A stretch of 64,000 nt of DNA from Gallibacterium trehalosifermentans (GCF_042433055.1 NZ_JBHLWB010000005.1:41378-105377); one strand, 5' to 3'; counted from the first letter of the stretch, positions 9,561 to 18,503 are shown. Numbers and translations: made by a program. The notes: generated by a model from the letters alone, not told the origin.

Positions 9561-9848
9561 TTATTCATCTTTGCTTTTTAATGTATTTAGAGCAATTAAG
9601 CCTTTATCACAACTTTTGATTTGATATTCAATACTCATTTGTAGAATTTTTTGCTTACTCTCAGAAAGAGTATTTTTGATATTGGCTAATTGAGGGTGAG
9701 TGCCTGGTTGTTTTTCTGCTTCAGCGATTAAGTCATCAGTTTGTTTAAAGAGCTGTTGACATTGAGTAGGAAGATTAGTAGAGGCGGAAAACGTATTAAA
9801 TGAGAAAAATAAGAGAGTAACAGCTGCTAAAAAAACGGTTTTAAACAT
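9561..9848 (-). CDS. Small secreted protein of unknown function
   Basis: About 95 residues. The open frame extends upstream to 9938, but the signal-peptide-like start MFKTVFLAAVTLLFFSF with a likely cut after FSA points to the ATG at 9848. The mature part is helical, charged and has two cysteines (QCQQLF and SCDKGL) that could form a disulfide in the periplasm. It resembles small Pasteurellaceae periplasmic proteins of the DUF5339 type, but this is a weak recognition and no function is known. It is divergent from cydA, and the shared 467-bp gap holds the ArcA- and FNR-like sites. Confidence 0.6.
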   Translation of the reverse strand: MFKTVFLAAVTLLFFSFNTFSASTNLPTQCQQLFKQTDDLIAEAEKQPGTHPQLANIKNTLSESKQKILQMSIEYQIKSCDKGLIALNTLKSKDE

Positions 9849-9988
9849 ATAAAAGCCAACTAGAAAAGTTTGTATTAATTGTTGAAAAAATGGACTGAAA
9901 AAATAACAAAAAAAGATCTTTTTGTCTAGCTGAAACAAAATTTCCGCCTAAAAATGTGTTGAGTAGATGAGAAATTACAAAAAATATT

Positions 9989-10003
9989 GTTAATAAAATG
10001 TTT
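9989..10003 (+). promoter_or_regulatory. ArcA-like box upstream of cydA
   Basis: GTTAATAAAATGTTT matches the 15-base ArcA consensus GTTAATTAAATGTTA at 13 positions. ArcA-P activates cydAB when oxygen falls, as known in E. coli. The site is 26 bp upstream of an FNR-like box. Confidence 0.55.
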
Positions 10004-10017
10004 CAAAATAATGAAAT

Positions 10018-10031
10018 TTGATTTTCATCAA
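10018..10031 (+). promoter_or_regulatory. FNR box upstream of cydA
   Basis: TTGATTTTCATCAA is a perfect TTGAT-N4-ATCAA FNR site. It lies 285 bp upstream of cydA and 170 bp upstream of the divergent small secreted protein gene, so either may be controlled. FNR normally tunes bd oxidase expression between micro-aerobic and anaerobic states. Confidence 0.7.
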
Positions 10032-10315
10032 ATAGGCATAGAACTTTTAAATTTATTTTTTTGATTTTAATAGCTATTTTGTGATCAATTTAAAATTTTT
10101 AAGGTTCCATATACCTCCTTTTTAGGAGTAAAATAAAAGATGTATTGAACGGTTAGAGTTATCCTTTATTTCTGATGAGAAATAAATCATATCTTTGTCT
10201 GAGTTTGATATCAAAAAGCTAATTAATTTTTGAAATTAATTGATAGCTATGTGGGGTGATTACAAATTTGTAATCTTTATTTGGAACTTGTATTAGGTAC
10301 AAGAGGTTAATTGAG

Positions 10316-11866
10316 ATGTTAGACGTCGTTGAACTCTCGAGATTGCAGTTTGCATTAACTGCTTTATACCACTTTATTTTCGTACCGCTTACATTAGGTC
10401 TTTCATTTATTCTTGTAATAATGGAAACCATTTATGTAACGACGGGGAAAGAGGTATATAAAGATATGACTAAGTTCTGGGGTAAGTTATTTGGTATTAA
10501 CTTTGCTCTAGGGGTAACCACAGGAATTACAATGGAATTCCAATTTGGTACTAACTGGTCTTATTATTCACACTATGTAGGTGATATTTTCGGAGCTCCA
10601 TTAGCTATCGAAGCGTTGCTTGCATTCTTCTTAGAATCTACATTTGTTGGTTTATTCTTCTTTGGTTGGGATCGACTCACAAAAGCAAAACACTTGTTAA
10701 CAACTTACTGTGTTGCTTTCGGTTCAAATCTTTCTGCAATGTGGATTCTCGTGGCTAATGGTTGGATGCAAGATCCACGAGGTGCAGAGTTTAATTTTGA
10801 AACCATGCGAATGGAAATGACAAGTTTCCTTGACCTTTGGTTAAACCCTGCAGCACAAACTAAATTCTTACATACTTTATCTGCTGGCTATGTTTGCGGA
10901 GCGGTATTTGTATTAGGTGTTAGTTCATACTATCTCTTAAAAGGACGTGATTTAGGATTTGCTAAACGTTCATTCTCAGTGGGTGCGACTTTTGGTTTCA
11001 TTGCAGTTTTATCTGTGTTAATTATGGGAGATGAATCTGGTTATGAAATTGGTCAAGCTCAGCCAACAAAATTAGCGGCAATGGAAGGAGAGTGGGACAC
11101 TGAGCCTGCACCTGCAGCTTGGAATATTGCGATTGTGCCAAATTCAAAAGAGGGGCGTAATGAATTTGCATTACAAATTCCTTATGCAGCAGGTATTATT
11201 GCAACTCGTTCATTAGATAAAGAAATTACTGGTTTAAATGAATTGCGTATTCAAAATGAAGAGCGAGTGCGTAATGGTATGACCGCATATGGTTTACTAG
11301 AAAAACTCCGTTCAGGTCAGAAAGATCCTGATACGATTGCCCAATTTAAAGCAGTAGAAAAAGATCTTGGTTATGGTTTATTGCTTAAACGTTATACCGA
11401 CAATGTTGTTGATGCAACTGAGGCTCAAATAAAACAGGCTGCTGCGGATACCATTCCTGATGTAGGTCCTACATTCTGGTCATTCCGTATTATGATGTTA
11501 GCAGGAGGCTTATTGCTGATTCTTCTTGTTTGGGCAATGATTGCTAATGTAAGAAAAACAGTGGGATCAAATAAATTCTTACTTAAAGCATTACTGTATG
11601 GTATTCCTCTTCCATGGGTTGGGATCGAAGCTGGCTGGTTCTTAGCTGAATACGGAAGACAACCGTGGGCAATTTATGAAGTGTTACCTGTAGGCGTTGC
11701 AAATTCTGCGTTAACAACAGGAGATCTTTGGTTCTCCATTGGGTTAATCTGCTTACTCTATACCATTTTCTTAATTGCTGAAATGTATCTCATGTTTAAA
11801 TATAGCCGCCTTGGCCCAAGTTCATTAAAAACTGGCCGTTACTATTTTGAACAATCAACTAAATAA
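10316..11866 (+). CDS. cydA: CydA, cytochrome bd ubiquinol oxidase subunit I
   Basis: A 516-residue inner-membrane quinol oxidase subunit carrying hemes b558, b595 and d. Visible hallmarks: H19 in LYHFIFVPLTLG (heme b595/d side ligand), the segment GTNWSYYSHYVGDIFG, FGWDRL, a long Q-loop between the sixth and seventh helices, and GRQPWAIYEVLP near the C-terminus. The length indicates the long-Q-loop form as in E. coli. It starts an operon with cydB, cydX and ybgE and lets the cell respire at low oxygen. Confidence 0.97.
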   Translation: MLDVVELSRLQFALTALYHFIFVPLTLGLSFILVIMETIYVTTGKEVYKDMTKFWGKLFGINFALGVTTGITMEFQFGTNWSYYSHYVGDIFGAPLAIEALLAFFLESTFVGLFFFGWDRLTKAKHLLTTYCVAFGSNLSAMWILVANGWMQDPRGAEFNFETMRMEMTSFLDLWLNPAAQTKFLHTLSAGYVCGAVFVLGVSSYYLLKGRDLGFAKRSFSVGATFGFIAVLSVLIMGDESGYEIGQAQPTKLAAMEGEWDTEPAPAAWNIAIVPNSKEGRNEFALQIPYAAGIIATRSLDKEITGLNELRIQNEERVRNGMTAYGLLEKLRSGQKDPDTIAQFKAVEKDLGYGLLLKRYTDNVVDATEAQIKQAAADTIPDVGPTFWSFRIMMLAGGLLLILLVWAMIANVRKTVGSNKFLLKALLYGIPLPWVGIEAGWFLAEYGRQPWAIYEVLPVGVANSALTTGDLWFSIGLICLLYTIFLIAEMYLMFKYSRLGPSSLKTGRYYFEQSTK

Positions 11867-11884
11867 TAAGCAGGAGCCTAAATC

Positions 11885-13021
11885 ATGATTGATTATGAAT
11901 TTCTACGATTTGTGTGGTGGATCCTCTTAGGTGTGTTGCTTATTGGATTTGCAGTTACTGATGGATTTGACATGGGCGTATTAACACTTCTACCTTTCGC
12001 AGGTAAACGAGAAGTGGAAAAACGCATTATGATTAACTCTATTGCGCCTCACTGGGACGGTAACCAAGTTTGGTTATTAACTGCGGGTGGTGCAATGTTT
12101 GCTGCATTCCCGCTTATTTATGCGACATCATTCTCAGGTTTTTATATTGCTATGATTTTAGTTTTAGCAGCGTTATTCTTCCGTCCAGTAGGTTTGGAAT
12201 ATCGTGCGAAAATTAATAATCCAACTTGGCGTAAAGCTTGGGATTGGGGATTATTTGTAGGTGGATTTGTCCCTTCACTTGTATTCGGTGTAGCATTTGG
12301 TAATTTATTACAAGGTGTGCCTTTTGAATTTACTTCAATCGTTCAAGTAAAATATACTGGTACTTTCTTTGAATTATTAAATCCATTTGCCCTTCTCTGT
12401 GGTGTGTTAAGTTTAGCTATGTTGACTACACAAGGTGCAGCGTGGTTACAAATGAAAACGACTGCAGATTTACGTAATCGTGCACGTGTAATTTCTCAAG
12501 TTGGTGCGATAGTAACTTTAGTAACTTTCGTATTAGCGGGTGTTTGGTTGCTTTTCAAAGATGGTTTTGTCGTAACGAGTGTTGTTGATCACAATGCACC
12601 AACTTCGCCATTTGGTAAAGAAGTAGCGGTACAAACAGGTGCCTGGTTCAATAACTATAAAGAAATGCCAATACTTTGGGTTTTACCAGTATTAGCTGTC
12701 GTTTCTGCGTTATTAAATATTGTATTTTCTAAAGCTGATCGTTCTGGATTTGCCTTCTTCTTTTCATCATTGACAATGGCAGGCATTATTTTAACTTGTG
12801 GCGTTTCAATGTTCCCATTCTTAATGCCATCAATTACACACCCAGAAATGAGCTTATTAGTGTGGGATTCAAGTTCAAGTAAATTAACGTTAACATTAAT
12901 GTTAGGTTTTGCACTTGTATTTGTTGTGATCTTATTAAGCTACACTATTTGGTCATACATCAAGATGTTTGGTCGTATCGATGAAAGCTTTATCGAAAAT
13001 AACAAACACTCATTATACTAA
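11885..13021 (+). CDS. cydB: CydB, cytochrome bd ubiquinol oxidase subunit II
   Basis: A 378-residue membrane partner of CydA, 18 bp downstream behind AGGAG. The opening MIDYEFLRFVWWILLGVLLIGFAV followed by TDGFDMGV, and the segment HWDGNQVWLL, are CydB signatures. About eight transmembrane helices. Its stop codon is followed directly by the ribosome site of cydX. Confidence 0.97.
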   Translation: MIDYEFLRFVWWILLGVLLIGFAVTDGFDMGVLTLLPFAGKREVEKRIMINSIAPHWDGNQVWLLTAGGAMFAAFPLIYATSFSGFYIAMILVLAALFFRPVGLEYRAKINNPTWRKAWDWGLFVGGFVPSLVFGVAFGNLLQGVPFEFTSIVQVKYTGTFFELLNPFALLCGVLSLAMLTTQGAAWLQMKTTADLRNRARVISQVGAIVTLVTFVLAGVWLLFKDGFVVTSVVDHNAPTSPFGKEVAVQTGAWFNNYKEMPILWVLPVLAVVSALLNIVFSKADRSGFAFFFSSLTMAGIILTCGVSMFPFLMPSITHPEMSLLVWDSSSSKLTLTLMLGFALVFVVILLSYTIWSYIKMFGRIDESFIENNKHSLY

Positions 13022-13032
13022 GGAGAAAAAAT

Positions 13033-13131
13033 ATGTTTTATGTAACTTGGGTTTTGGGCGTATTGTTAGCAGTTTGTCTTACTGCAATTATTAATATCAG
13101 TATTGAAAAAACTGGAAAATTTGATGAGTAA
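13033..13131 (+). CDS. cydX: CydX, small subunit of cytochrome bd oxidase
   Basis: A 32-residue single-helix protein (starts MFYVTWVLGVLLAVC, ends with an acidic tail). E. coli CydX (YbgT, 37 aa) has the same MWYFAWILG-type start and is needed to stabilise the hemes. AGGAG at 13021-13025 overlaps the end of cydB and is well spaced to the ATG at 13033. Short, but the position, start motif and operon order make it secure. Confidence 0.93.
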   Translation: MFYVTWVLGVLLAVCLTAIINISIEKTGKFDE

Positions 13132-13140
13132 TCAAGCAAT

Positions 13141-13425
13141 ATGATTCGATCACTTTATCAATTAACAAATAAGGGCTCGTTGCGGGCCCTTTCATTCATA
13201 CTCGCTATTGTATTAACCGTTTCTATTTTTACCCACACAGAAGTTTTTGCCTTAAATTTAGGAGGCATTTCACCAATTTATACTTTACTTATTTTTTGGA
13301 GTGTAGCGACATTGTGGATTCACGGTATTGGGTTAGAAATTTATAGTGCGATCTGGAAATTACTGTTTTTACCTCTACTAGCTTATTTCATGGCAGTGAT
13401 AGCGTTAGGCATAATTTATTTTTAG
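13141..13425 (+). CDS. ybgE: YbgE, cyd operon membrane protein
   Basis: A 94-residue protein with three hydrophobic helices, 9 bp after cydX. The position (cydA-cydB-cydX-ybgE), length (97 in E. coli) and the pattern of TM helices with HGIGLEI identify it. It is associated with the bd oxidase operon but has no proven role. Confidence 0.88.
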   Translation: MIRSLYQLTNKGSLRALSFILAIVLTVSIFTHTEVFALNLGGISPIYTLLIFWSVATLWIHGIGLEIYSAIWKLLFLPLLAYFMAVIALGIIYF

Positions 13426-13525
13426 TGTAAAAAGAAAAAAATTATTGATGTCCTATTGCAGTTAATATTGACGTTCATTAGAATAGCGAAACTTTTTTGT
13501 TATAGAGAAAACAGATAGCAAAGTA

Positions 13526-13936
13526 ATGAATAACCGCTCTATTTTCCCAATTCGCATCTATTATGAAGATACAGATGCGGGTGGTGTTGTGTATCATGCT
13601 CGCTATCTTCATTTTTTTGAACGAGCTAGAACAGAATTCTTGAGAGAAAAAGGTGCCTCTCAAAATGAACTTATTCAACAGCAGGATATTGCTTTTGTTG
13701 TTAAAAAGATGGAACTTGATTTCCGCTACCCAGCTCGCTTAGACGATTTATTGACCGTCGAAACGACCTTAGTTGAAGTTAAAAATGCCAGTTTGATTTT
13801 TACACAAAAGTTGACTAAAGGCGACCAACTTTATTGTTCGGCAAATGTTAGCATTGCTTGCGTAAAAATAACTCACATGAAACCCACCGCTATCCCTCAA
13901 GGAATAAAAACTTTACTCAAATATGAAAAGCCGTAA
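13526..13936 (+). CDS. ybgC: YbgC, Tol-Pal-associated acyl-CoA thioesterase
   Basis: A 136-residue hot-dog-fold thioesterase. The motif YYEDTDAGGVVYHARYLHFFERARTE contains the catalytic aspartate and the helix of the 4HBT/YbgC family. It hydrolyses short acyl-CoA or acyl-ACP thioesters and is linked to phospholipid metabolism at the inner membrane. It is the first gene of the ybgC-tolQRAB-pal cluster, 21 bp ahead of tolQ. Confidence 0.95.
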   Translation: MNNRSIFPIRIYYEDTDAGGVVYHARYLHFFERARTEFLREKGASQNELIQQQDIAFVVKKMELDFRYPARLDDLLTVETTLVEVKNASLIFTQKLTKGDQLYCSANVSIACVKITHMKPTAIPQGIKTLLKYEKP

Positions 13937-13957
13937 TTGGCAGTTATGGAGTGTTAA

Positions 13958-14647
13958 ATGTCTGAATTGAATTTTTTCGATTTATTTATCAAGGCAAGTA
14001 TTGTTGTTCAGATAGTGATCTCAATTTTGATCCTATTCTCAATTATCTCTTGGGCAATTATTCTGCAAAGAAGCAAAATTTTATCTCATGCGTTGAAACA
14101 ATCAGTAAAATTTGAAGAGCGCTTCTGGTCCGGTGAAGATTTAACCAAAATTTATGAGGGGTTATCTAATCGTCGTGATGGCTTATCTGGTAGTGAACAA
14201 ATTTTCTTCGTTGGTTATAAAGAGTTTTCTCGCTTAAAACAGGCTAATCCAAATGCTTCAGAATCTATTTTACAAGGTAGTTCAAGAGCAATGCACTTAG
14301 CAATGAACCGTGAAATTGAAGATGTAGAAAATACTGTGCCATTCTTAGCGACAGTTGCATCAGTGAGTCCATATATTGGGTTATTTGGTACAGTATGGGG
14401 AATTATGCACGCATTTATGGCATTAAGTAGTGTAAAACAAGCAACATTACAGATGGTTGCGCCTGGGATTGCAGAAGCGCTAATTGCAACTGCAATAGGG
14501 CTTTTTGCAGCGATTCCAGCAGTAATGGCATATAACCGTTTAAGTTTAAGAGTTAATAAACTTGAACAAAATTATGCAAATTTTATTGATGAATTTACGA
14601 CAATTCTGCACCGCAAAGTATTTGGTCAAAATAATTTGCATAACTAA
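13958..14647 (+). CDS. tolQ: TolQ, Tol-Pal proton channel subunit
   Basis: A 229-residue ExbB/MotA-family protein with three transmembrane helices: one near residues 15-35 and two in the C-terminal half (PFLATVASVSPYIGLFGTVWG; PGIAEALIATAIGLFAAIPAV). With TolR it uses the proton gradient to energise TolA during outer-membrane constriction. Starts behind GGAG, 21 bp after ybgC. Confidence 0.97.
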   Translation: MSELNFFDLFIKASIVVQIVISILILFSIISWAIILQRSKILSHALKQSVKFEERFWSGEDLTKIYEGLSNRRDGLSGSEQIFFVGYKEFSRLKQANPNASESILQGSSRAMHLAMNREIEDVENTVPFLATVASVSPYIGLFGTVWGIMHAFMALSSVKQATLQMVAPGIAEALIATAIGLFAAIPAVMAYNRLSLRVNKLEQNYANFIDEFTTILHRKVFGQNNLHN

Positions 14648-14677
14648 CTGATGAAGTCATAAAACAAAGAGGACACT

Positions 14678-15103
14678 ATGCAATACCGTCGTCGTCAAAA
14701 TCATTCAATTAAATCAGAGATCAATATTGTTCCATTTCTTGATGTATTGTTGGTTTTGTTATTAATTTTTATGGCTACTGCACCGATTATTAGTCAGAGT
14801 GTACAGGTTGATTTACCTGATTCTACTGATAGTCAAACGGTTTCAAATGAAGATAAAACACCTGTTATTTTAGAAGTCAATGGAACTAGTCAATATACAC
14901 TTTCTATTGATGGTGTGCGAAATGAAAATTTAACTGAAGAAATGGTTGTTCAAATGGCAAAAGAGGCTTTTGACAAAGATAATACTACATTATTTTTAGT
15001 TGGAGGGGCAAAGAATGCGCCATATGAAGAAATTATTAAAGGGCTAAATTTATTGCATACAGCAGGGATAAAAAGTGTTGGTTTGATGACTAATCCATTA
15101 TAA
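14678..15103 (+). CDS. tolR: TolR, Tol-Pal proton channel subunit
   Basis: A 141-residue ExbD/TolR protein. One transmembrane helix (residues about 17-37) carries the essential aspartate in NIVPFLDVLLVLLLIFM, followed by a periplasmic domain ending in IKGLNLLHTAGIKSVGLMT. RBS AGAGGAC precedes the ATG. Partner of TolQ. Confidence 0.97.
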   Translation: MQYRRRQNHSIKSEINIVPFLDVLLVLLLIFMATAPIISQSVQVDLPDSTDSQTVSNEDKTPVILEVNGTSQYTLSIDGVRNENLTEEMVVQMAKEAFDKDNTTLFLVGGAKNAPYEEIIKGLNLLHTAGIKSVGLMTNPL

Positions 15104-15121
15104 GAGAATTAGGACAAAATT

Positions 15122-16243
15122 GTGCAATATAATCAGCAACAGAAATTCAAAAAAGCCGTTTTGATTTCAATTTTCCTGCATATTTTGCTTTTTATGTTGT
15201 TATTTGTTGGTTCTAGACTGGAAGAAGTTAGACCAATGGGTGGCGGCGAAGGAAATGGTGAGGTATTAGGTGCAATAATGGTTGATACAGGTGTTGCAGC
15301 TCAAGAATGGGGTAGATTACAACAAGAGAAAAAAGGTAATCCACCATCTAAACAAGCCATTGCAGAGCAAGAAAGAGAGCAACAAAGTAAGGAACTAGCA
15401 GAGAAAGAGCGTCAAGAAGCACAAAAAGCTGCTGAGGAAGCGAAAGAAAAAGCAGAAAAAGCCGCCGCAGAGGCAAAAGCGAAAGCAGAAAAAGAGGCGA
15501 AAGTAAAGGCTGAAAAGGCAGCTGTAGAAGCAAAAGCGAAGGCAGAAAAAGAGGCGAAAGAAAAAGCGGAAAAAGCCGCCGCAGAGGCAAAAGCGAAGGC
15601 AGAAAAAGAGGCGAAAGAAAAAGCTGAAAAGGCCACCGCAGAGGCAAAAGCGAAAGCAGAAAAAGAGGCGAAAGAAAAAGCTGAAAAGGCCGCCGCAGAG
15701 GCAAAAGCGAAAGCAGAAAAAGAGGCGAAAGAAAAAGCGGAAAAGGCAGCCGCAGAAGCAAAAGCGAAGGCTAAAGCAGCGGCAGAGGCGAAAGCGGCAG
15801 CCAAAGCAAAAGCAGATGCGGAAGCAAAAGCACAACGTTTAGCGCAACAAAATGCGTTAGATGATTTCCTTAATAGCGGTGATATTGGTGGTGGAAGCAG
15901 TAGTAAAGGTAGCAATCAAAGTCGTAAAGGATCTGAGGGATCAAGTGGCGGTGGAGGTGCTGGTGAAGGTGATGTCGTAGGCGATCAATATACAGCAGTT
16001 ATTAAACGCGAAATTCAACGTCGTTGGTTGAAAGATACGAGTTTTTCGAATAAAGTTTGTACAGTGCAGATAGAGTTAGCACGTGATGGAACAATTTTGA
16101 ACTATCATAAAGTTTCTGGATCAGATGATATTTGTACTTCGGCATTAAGTGCGGTAGCTCGAACAAAGAAAGTACCTGCACCGCCATCTGATGCAGTATA
16201 TAGAAAATATCAAAAGCCAATAATTGACTTTAAATTAAAATAG
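15122..16243 (+). CDS. tolA: TolA, periplasm-spanning Tol-Pal protein
   Basis: A 373-residue protein with a GTG start (15122) behind AGGAC, an N-terminal transmembrane anchor (KAVLISIFLHILLFMLLF), a long alanine/lysine/glutamate helical domain II (residues about 95-250) built from 19-residue repeats, a glycine/serine linker, and domain III with the paired-cysteine pattern of TolA (NKVCTVQIELARDGTI, DDICTSALSAV), which binds TolB and Pal. The repeat block makes the length variable between strains. An uptake word AAGTGCGGT lies at 16147-16155. Confidence 0.96.
   Translation: MQYNQQQKFKKAVLISIFLHILLFMLLFVGSRLEEVRPMGGGEGNGEVLGAIMVDTGVAAQEWGRLQQEKKGNPPSKQAIAEQEREQQSKELAEKERQEAQKAAEEAKEKAEKAAAEAKAKAEKEAKVKAEKAAVEAKAKAEKEAKEKAEKAAAEAKAKAEKEAKEKAEKATAEAKAKAEKEAKEKAEKAAAEAKAKAEKEAKEKAEKAAAEAKAKAKAAAEAKAAAKAKADAEAKAQRLAQQNALDDFLNSGDIGGGSSSKGSNQSRKGSEGSSGGGGAGEGDVVGDQYTAVIKREIQRRWLKDTSFSNKVCTVQIELARDGTILNYHKVSGSDDICTSALSAVARTKKVPAPPSDAVYRKYQKPIIDFKLK
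15440..15781 (+). repeat. 57-bp in-frame tandem repeats in tolA domain II
   Basis: Six copies of a 57-bp unit (19 codons, pattern AKEKAEKAAAEAKAKAEKE), the first five complete and the last diverging, starting at 15440, 15497, 15554, 15611, 15668 and 15725. Differences are mainly A/G or C/T changes. As the unit is a multiple of three, slippage would change only the length of the periplasmic helix. Confidence 0.92.
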
Positions 16244-16266
16244 TTATGCATAGGAAGAGAATCCTT

Positions 16267-17568
16267 ATGATGAAAAAAATTATTTATACATGGATATTAG
16301 GTGTAATGTGTCTAATAATGCAAACAGCGCAAGCATTAGCTGAAGTACGCATTGTTATTGATGAGGGAGTTGATAGTGCAAGACCTATCGCAGTTGTACC
16401 TTTTAAATGGAATGCTCCAGGTACACCACCTGCAGATATTGCGGACATTATTTCATCTGATTTGCGTTTTAGTGGTAAATTCAATCCAATTCCAGTTGAT
16501 AGAATGCCACAGCAACCTACTGCTGTGGGAGAAGTAAATGTTCAGGCTTGGTCAGCATTAGGTATTGATGCGATTGTCGTTGGGCAAGTTACGCCAGTAA
16601 ATGGTAGTTTTAATATCTCTTATCAATTAGTTGATACCGTGGGGGCTTCTGGGACACCTGGGGCGGTATTAGCACAAAATTCTTATACTGTTACGAAACA
16701 GTGGATTCGTTGGGGAGCTCATACGGTAAGTGATCAAGTTTTTGAGAAGTTGACGGGTATCCGTGGGGCATTCAGAACAAGAATTGCTTATGTTATTCAA
16801 AATAATTCTGGTTCTTATGATTTACAAGTATCAGATTATGATGGATATAATGCTTTTAATGTATTTCGTAGTTCACAGCCAATTATGTCGCCAGCTTGGT
16901 CGGCTGATGGTAAGAAACTTGCGTATAGTGTATTTGAAAATAGAAAATCTTTATTAGTCTTACAAGATCTTGCTAGTAAATCACGCAAAATTATTGCATC
17001 ATTACCAGGACATAATGGGGCACCGTCTTTTTCACCAGATGGTTCTCGCATTGCTTTCGCTTCTAGTGAAGATGGTGTATTAAACATTTATGTAATGGAC
17101 GCAGGAGGTGGTTCACCTACTAAATTGACCAGTGGTAGTGGTAATAATACTGAGCCAAGTTGGTCATCTGATGGTACCTCAATTATCTTTACTTCAGATA
17201 GAGGCGGTGCTCCTGCAGTTTATATGATGGGAGCAAATGGGGGTGGTGCGACATTAATCAGCCCTCCTGGCAATAGTTATAGCGGAGAAATGTCGCCAGA
17301 TGGTCAAGAAATTGTAATGGTTAATGGTAATAAATTGGTGAAAAAAGATTTAGAAAGTGGAAGTATTACTGCACTAACTTCAACTTTCCTAGATGAAAGC
17401 CCAAGTTTTGCACCAAATGGAACGATGATAATTTATAGTTCTACACAAGGTGTAAGCAAGGTGTTACAATTAGTGTCCTCAGATGGACGCTTCAAAGCAA
17501 GGTTACCTGGTTCAGGGGGTGGGCAAATTAAATTCCCTGCTTGGTCGCCATATTTAACTCAAAATTAG
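16267..17568 (+). CDS. tolB: TolB, periplasmic beta-propeller of Tol-Pal
   Basis: About 433 residues. An open frame reaches back to 16246, but AGGAAGAGA at 16251-16259 and a normal signal peptide (MMKKIIYTW..., cut after QALA before EVRIVIDEG) favour the ATG at 16267 or 16270. An N-terminal domain is followed by a six-bladed WD40-like propeller with repeated SP(A/S)WSADGKKLAY-type blades (SPDGSRIAFAS, WSSDGTSIIFTSDRGG). TolB links TolA to Pal. Confidence 0.96.
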   Translation: MMKKIIYTWILGVMCLIMQTAQALAEVRIVIDEGVDSARPIAVVPFKWNAPGTPPADIADIISSDLRFSGKFNPIPVDRMPQQPTAVGEVNVQAWSALGIDAIVVGQVTPVNGSFNISYQLVDTVGASGTPGAVLAQNSYTVTKQWIRWGAHTVSDQVFEKLTGIRGAFRTRIAYVIQNNSGSYDLQVSDYDGYNAFNVFRSSQPIMSPAWSADGKKLAYSVFENRKSLLVLQDLASKSRKIIASLPGHNGAPSFSPDGSRIAFASSEDGVLNIYVMDAGGGSPTKLTSGSGNNTEPSWSSDGTSIIFTSDRGGAPAVYMMGANGGGATLISPPGNSYSGEMSPDGQEIVMVNGNKLVKKDLESGSITALTSTFLDESPSFAPNGTMIIYSSTQGVSKVLQLVSSDGRFKARLPGSGGGQIKFPAWSPYLTQN

Positions 17569-17577
17569 GAGAATAAA

Positions 17578-18027
17578 ATGAAAAAATTAACTAAAGTATT
17601 AATGGTTGCAGCACCAGTATTAGCGTTAGCAGCTTGTAGTAGCTCAGATAAATCAGCTGATCAAGGCAAACTATACGGTAATATGACTGCTCAAGAATTA
17701 CAACAACGCTATAACACAGTATATTTTGGTTTCGATAAATACGATATCCAACCAGAATATGCGCAATTATTAGATGCACACGCACAATACTTAACAGATT
17801 CTTCTGCTAAAGTACAAGTTGAAGGTCATACTGACCCACGTGGTACTCCAGAATATAATATTGCATTAGGTCAACGTCGTGCTGATGCAGTTAAAAACTA
17901 CTTAGCTGGTAAAGGTGTTCAAGCAGGTCAATTATCAACTATTTCTTATGGTGAAGAAAAACCAGCTGTATTAGGTCATAGTGAAGCTGACTACGCTAAA
18001 GATCGTCGTGCAGTATTAGCATACTAA
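17578..18027 (+). CDS. pal: Pal, peptidoglycan-associated lipoprotein (P6-like)
   Basis: A 149-residue outer-membrane lipoprotein, homologous to Haemophilus P6. Signal peptide ends in the lipobox LAAC near residue 20. The OmpA-like domain has YFGFDKYDI and VEGHTDPRGTPEYNIALGQRRA with the diaminopimelate-binding aspartate and arginine. Last gene of the Tol-Pal operon, 9 bp after tolB, and closed by a terminator. Codon use is strongly biased (GGT, TTA, CGT), as expected of an abundant protein. Confidence 0.97.
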   Translation: MKKLTKVLMVAAPVLALAACSSSDKSADQGKLYGNMTAQELQQRYNTVYFGFDKYDIQPEYAQLLDAHAQYLTDSSAKVQVEGHTDPRGTPEYNIALGQRRADAVKNYLAGKGVQAGQLSTISYGEEKPAVLGHSEADYAKDRRAVLAY

Positions 18028-18054
18028 TTCGAACGTTTTTAGTTATTCTTTTGG

Positions 18055-18083
18055 AAAGCCTCTTTTTAGAGGCTTTCTTTTTT
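18055..18083 (+). terminator. Terminator of the Tol-Pal operon
   Basis: An 8-bp perfect stem AAAGCCTC / GAGGCTTT with a six-base loop, then CTTTTTT. It lies between pal and the convergent VOC-family gene. Confidence 0.9.
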
Positions 18084-18089
18084 ATGATT

Positions 18090-18500
18090 TTATGGGGTGT
18101 TTTCAGTATTCCATTGATACAATTCTAGTGGTAAACCATCAGGATCTTTGAAAAATGTGAATTGTTTACCAGTCAACTTATCTATCCTTACTGGCTCACA
18201 CACTACTTGGTGCTGTTTAAGATATTCAATTGTAGCATCAATATTTTCTACTTTAAATGCCAAATGTCTTAATCCACAGGCTTCAGGATTGGTTACCCTA
18301 GTGGGTGGAGTTGGAAAAGAAAATAATTCGATCTGACTATGATCAGCAAAGCGCAAATCTAATTTATAACTATCACGATCCTCACGATAAGTTTCTGCAA
18401 TAATTTTTGCGCCAAGAATATTGACATAGAAATGTTTGGAAACCTCATAATTGGATACGATTAAGGCAATATGGTGGAAACCAATAAAGGGAGATGACAT
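18090..18500 (-). CDS. VOC-superfamily metalloenzyme (YaeR/GloA2-like)
   Basis: A 136-residue glyoxalase-fold protein with two beta-alpha-beta-beta-beta modules. Likely metal ligands are H10 (GFHHIALIV), a glutamate in QIELFSF, H in LRHLAFKV and E in LPLELYQW. It matches the YaeR/GloA2 type of lactoylglutathione-lyase relatives in length and motif order, but substrate is unproven. It starts 3 bp after the hemA stop, so the two are probably cotranscribed. Confidence 0.8.
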   Translation of the reverse strand: MSSPFIGFHHIALIVSNYEVSKHFYVNILGAKIIAETYREDRDSYKLDLRFADHSQIELFSFPTPPTRVTNPEACGLRHLAFKVENIDATIEYLKQHQVVCEPVRIDKLTGKQFTFFKDPDGLPLELYQWNTENTP

Positions 18501-18503
18501 TCA

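Larger units (their letters stand above)
9849..10315. other. Divergent intergenic region before cydA
   Basis: A 467-bp very AT-rich gap with no gene. Apart from the ArcA- and FNR-like boxes it has several partial palindromes (AATTAATTTTTGAAATTAATT near 10219) and GAGG at 10301-10304 as the cydA ribosome site. A precise promoter could not be picked out. Confidence 0.5.

Noticed and set aside
15348..15915. Long open frames opposite tolA
   Set aside because: They arise from the alanine/lysine-rich repeats read on the other strand; composition is extreme (mostly Phe/Cys, Leu/Pro or Ala/Phe) and there is no ribosome site.
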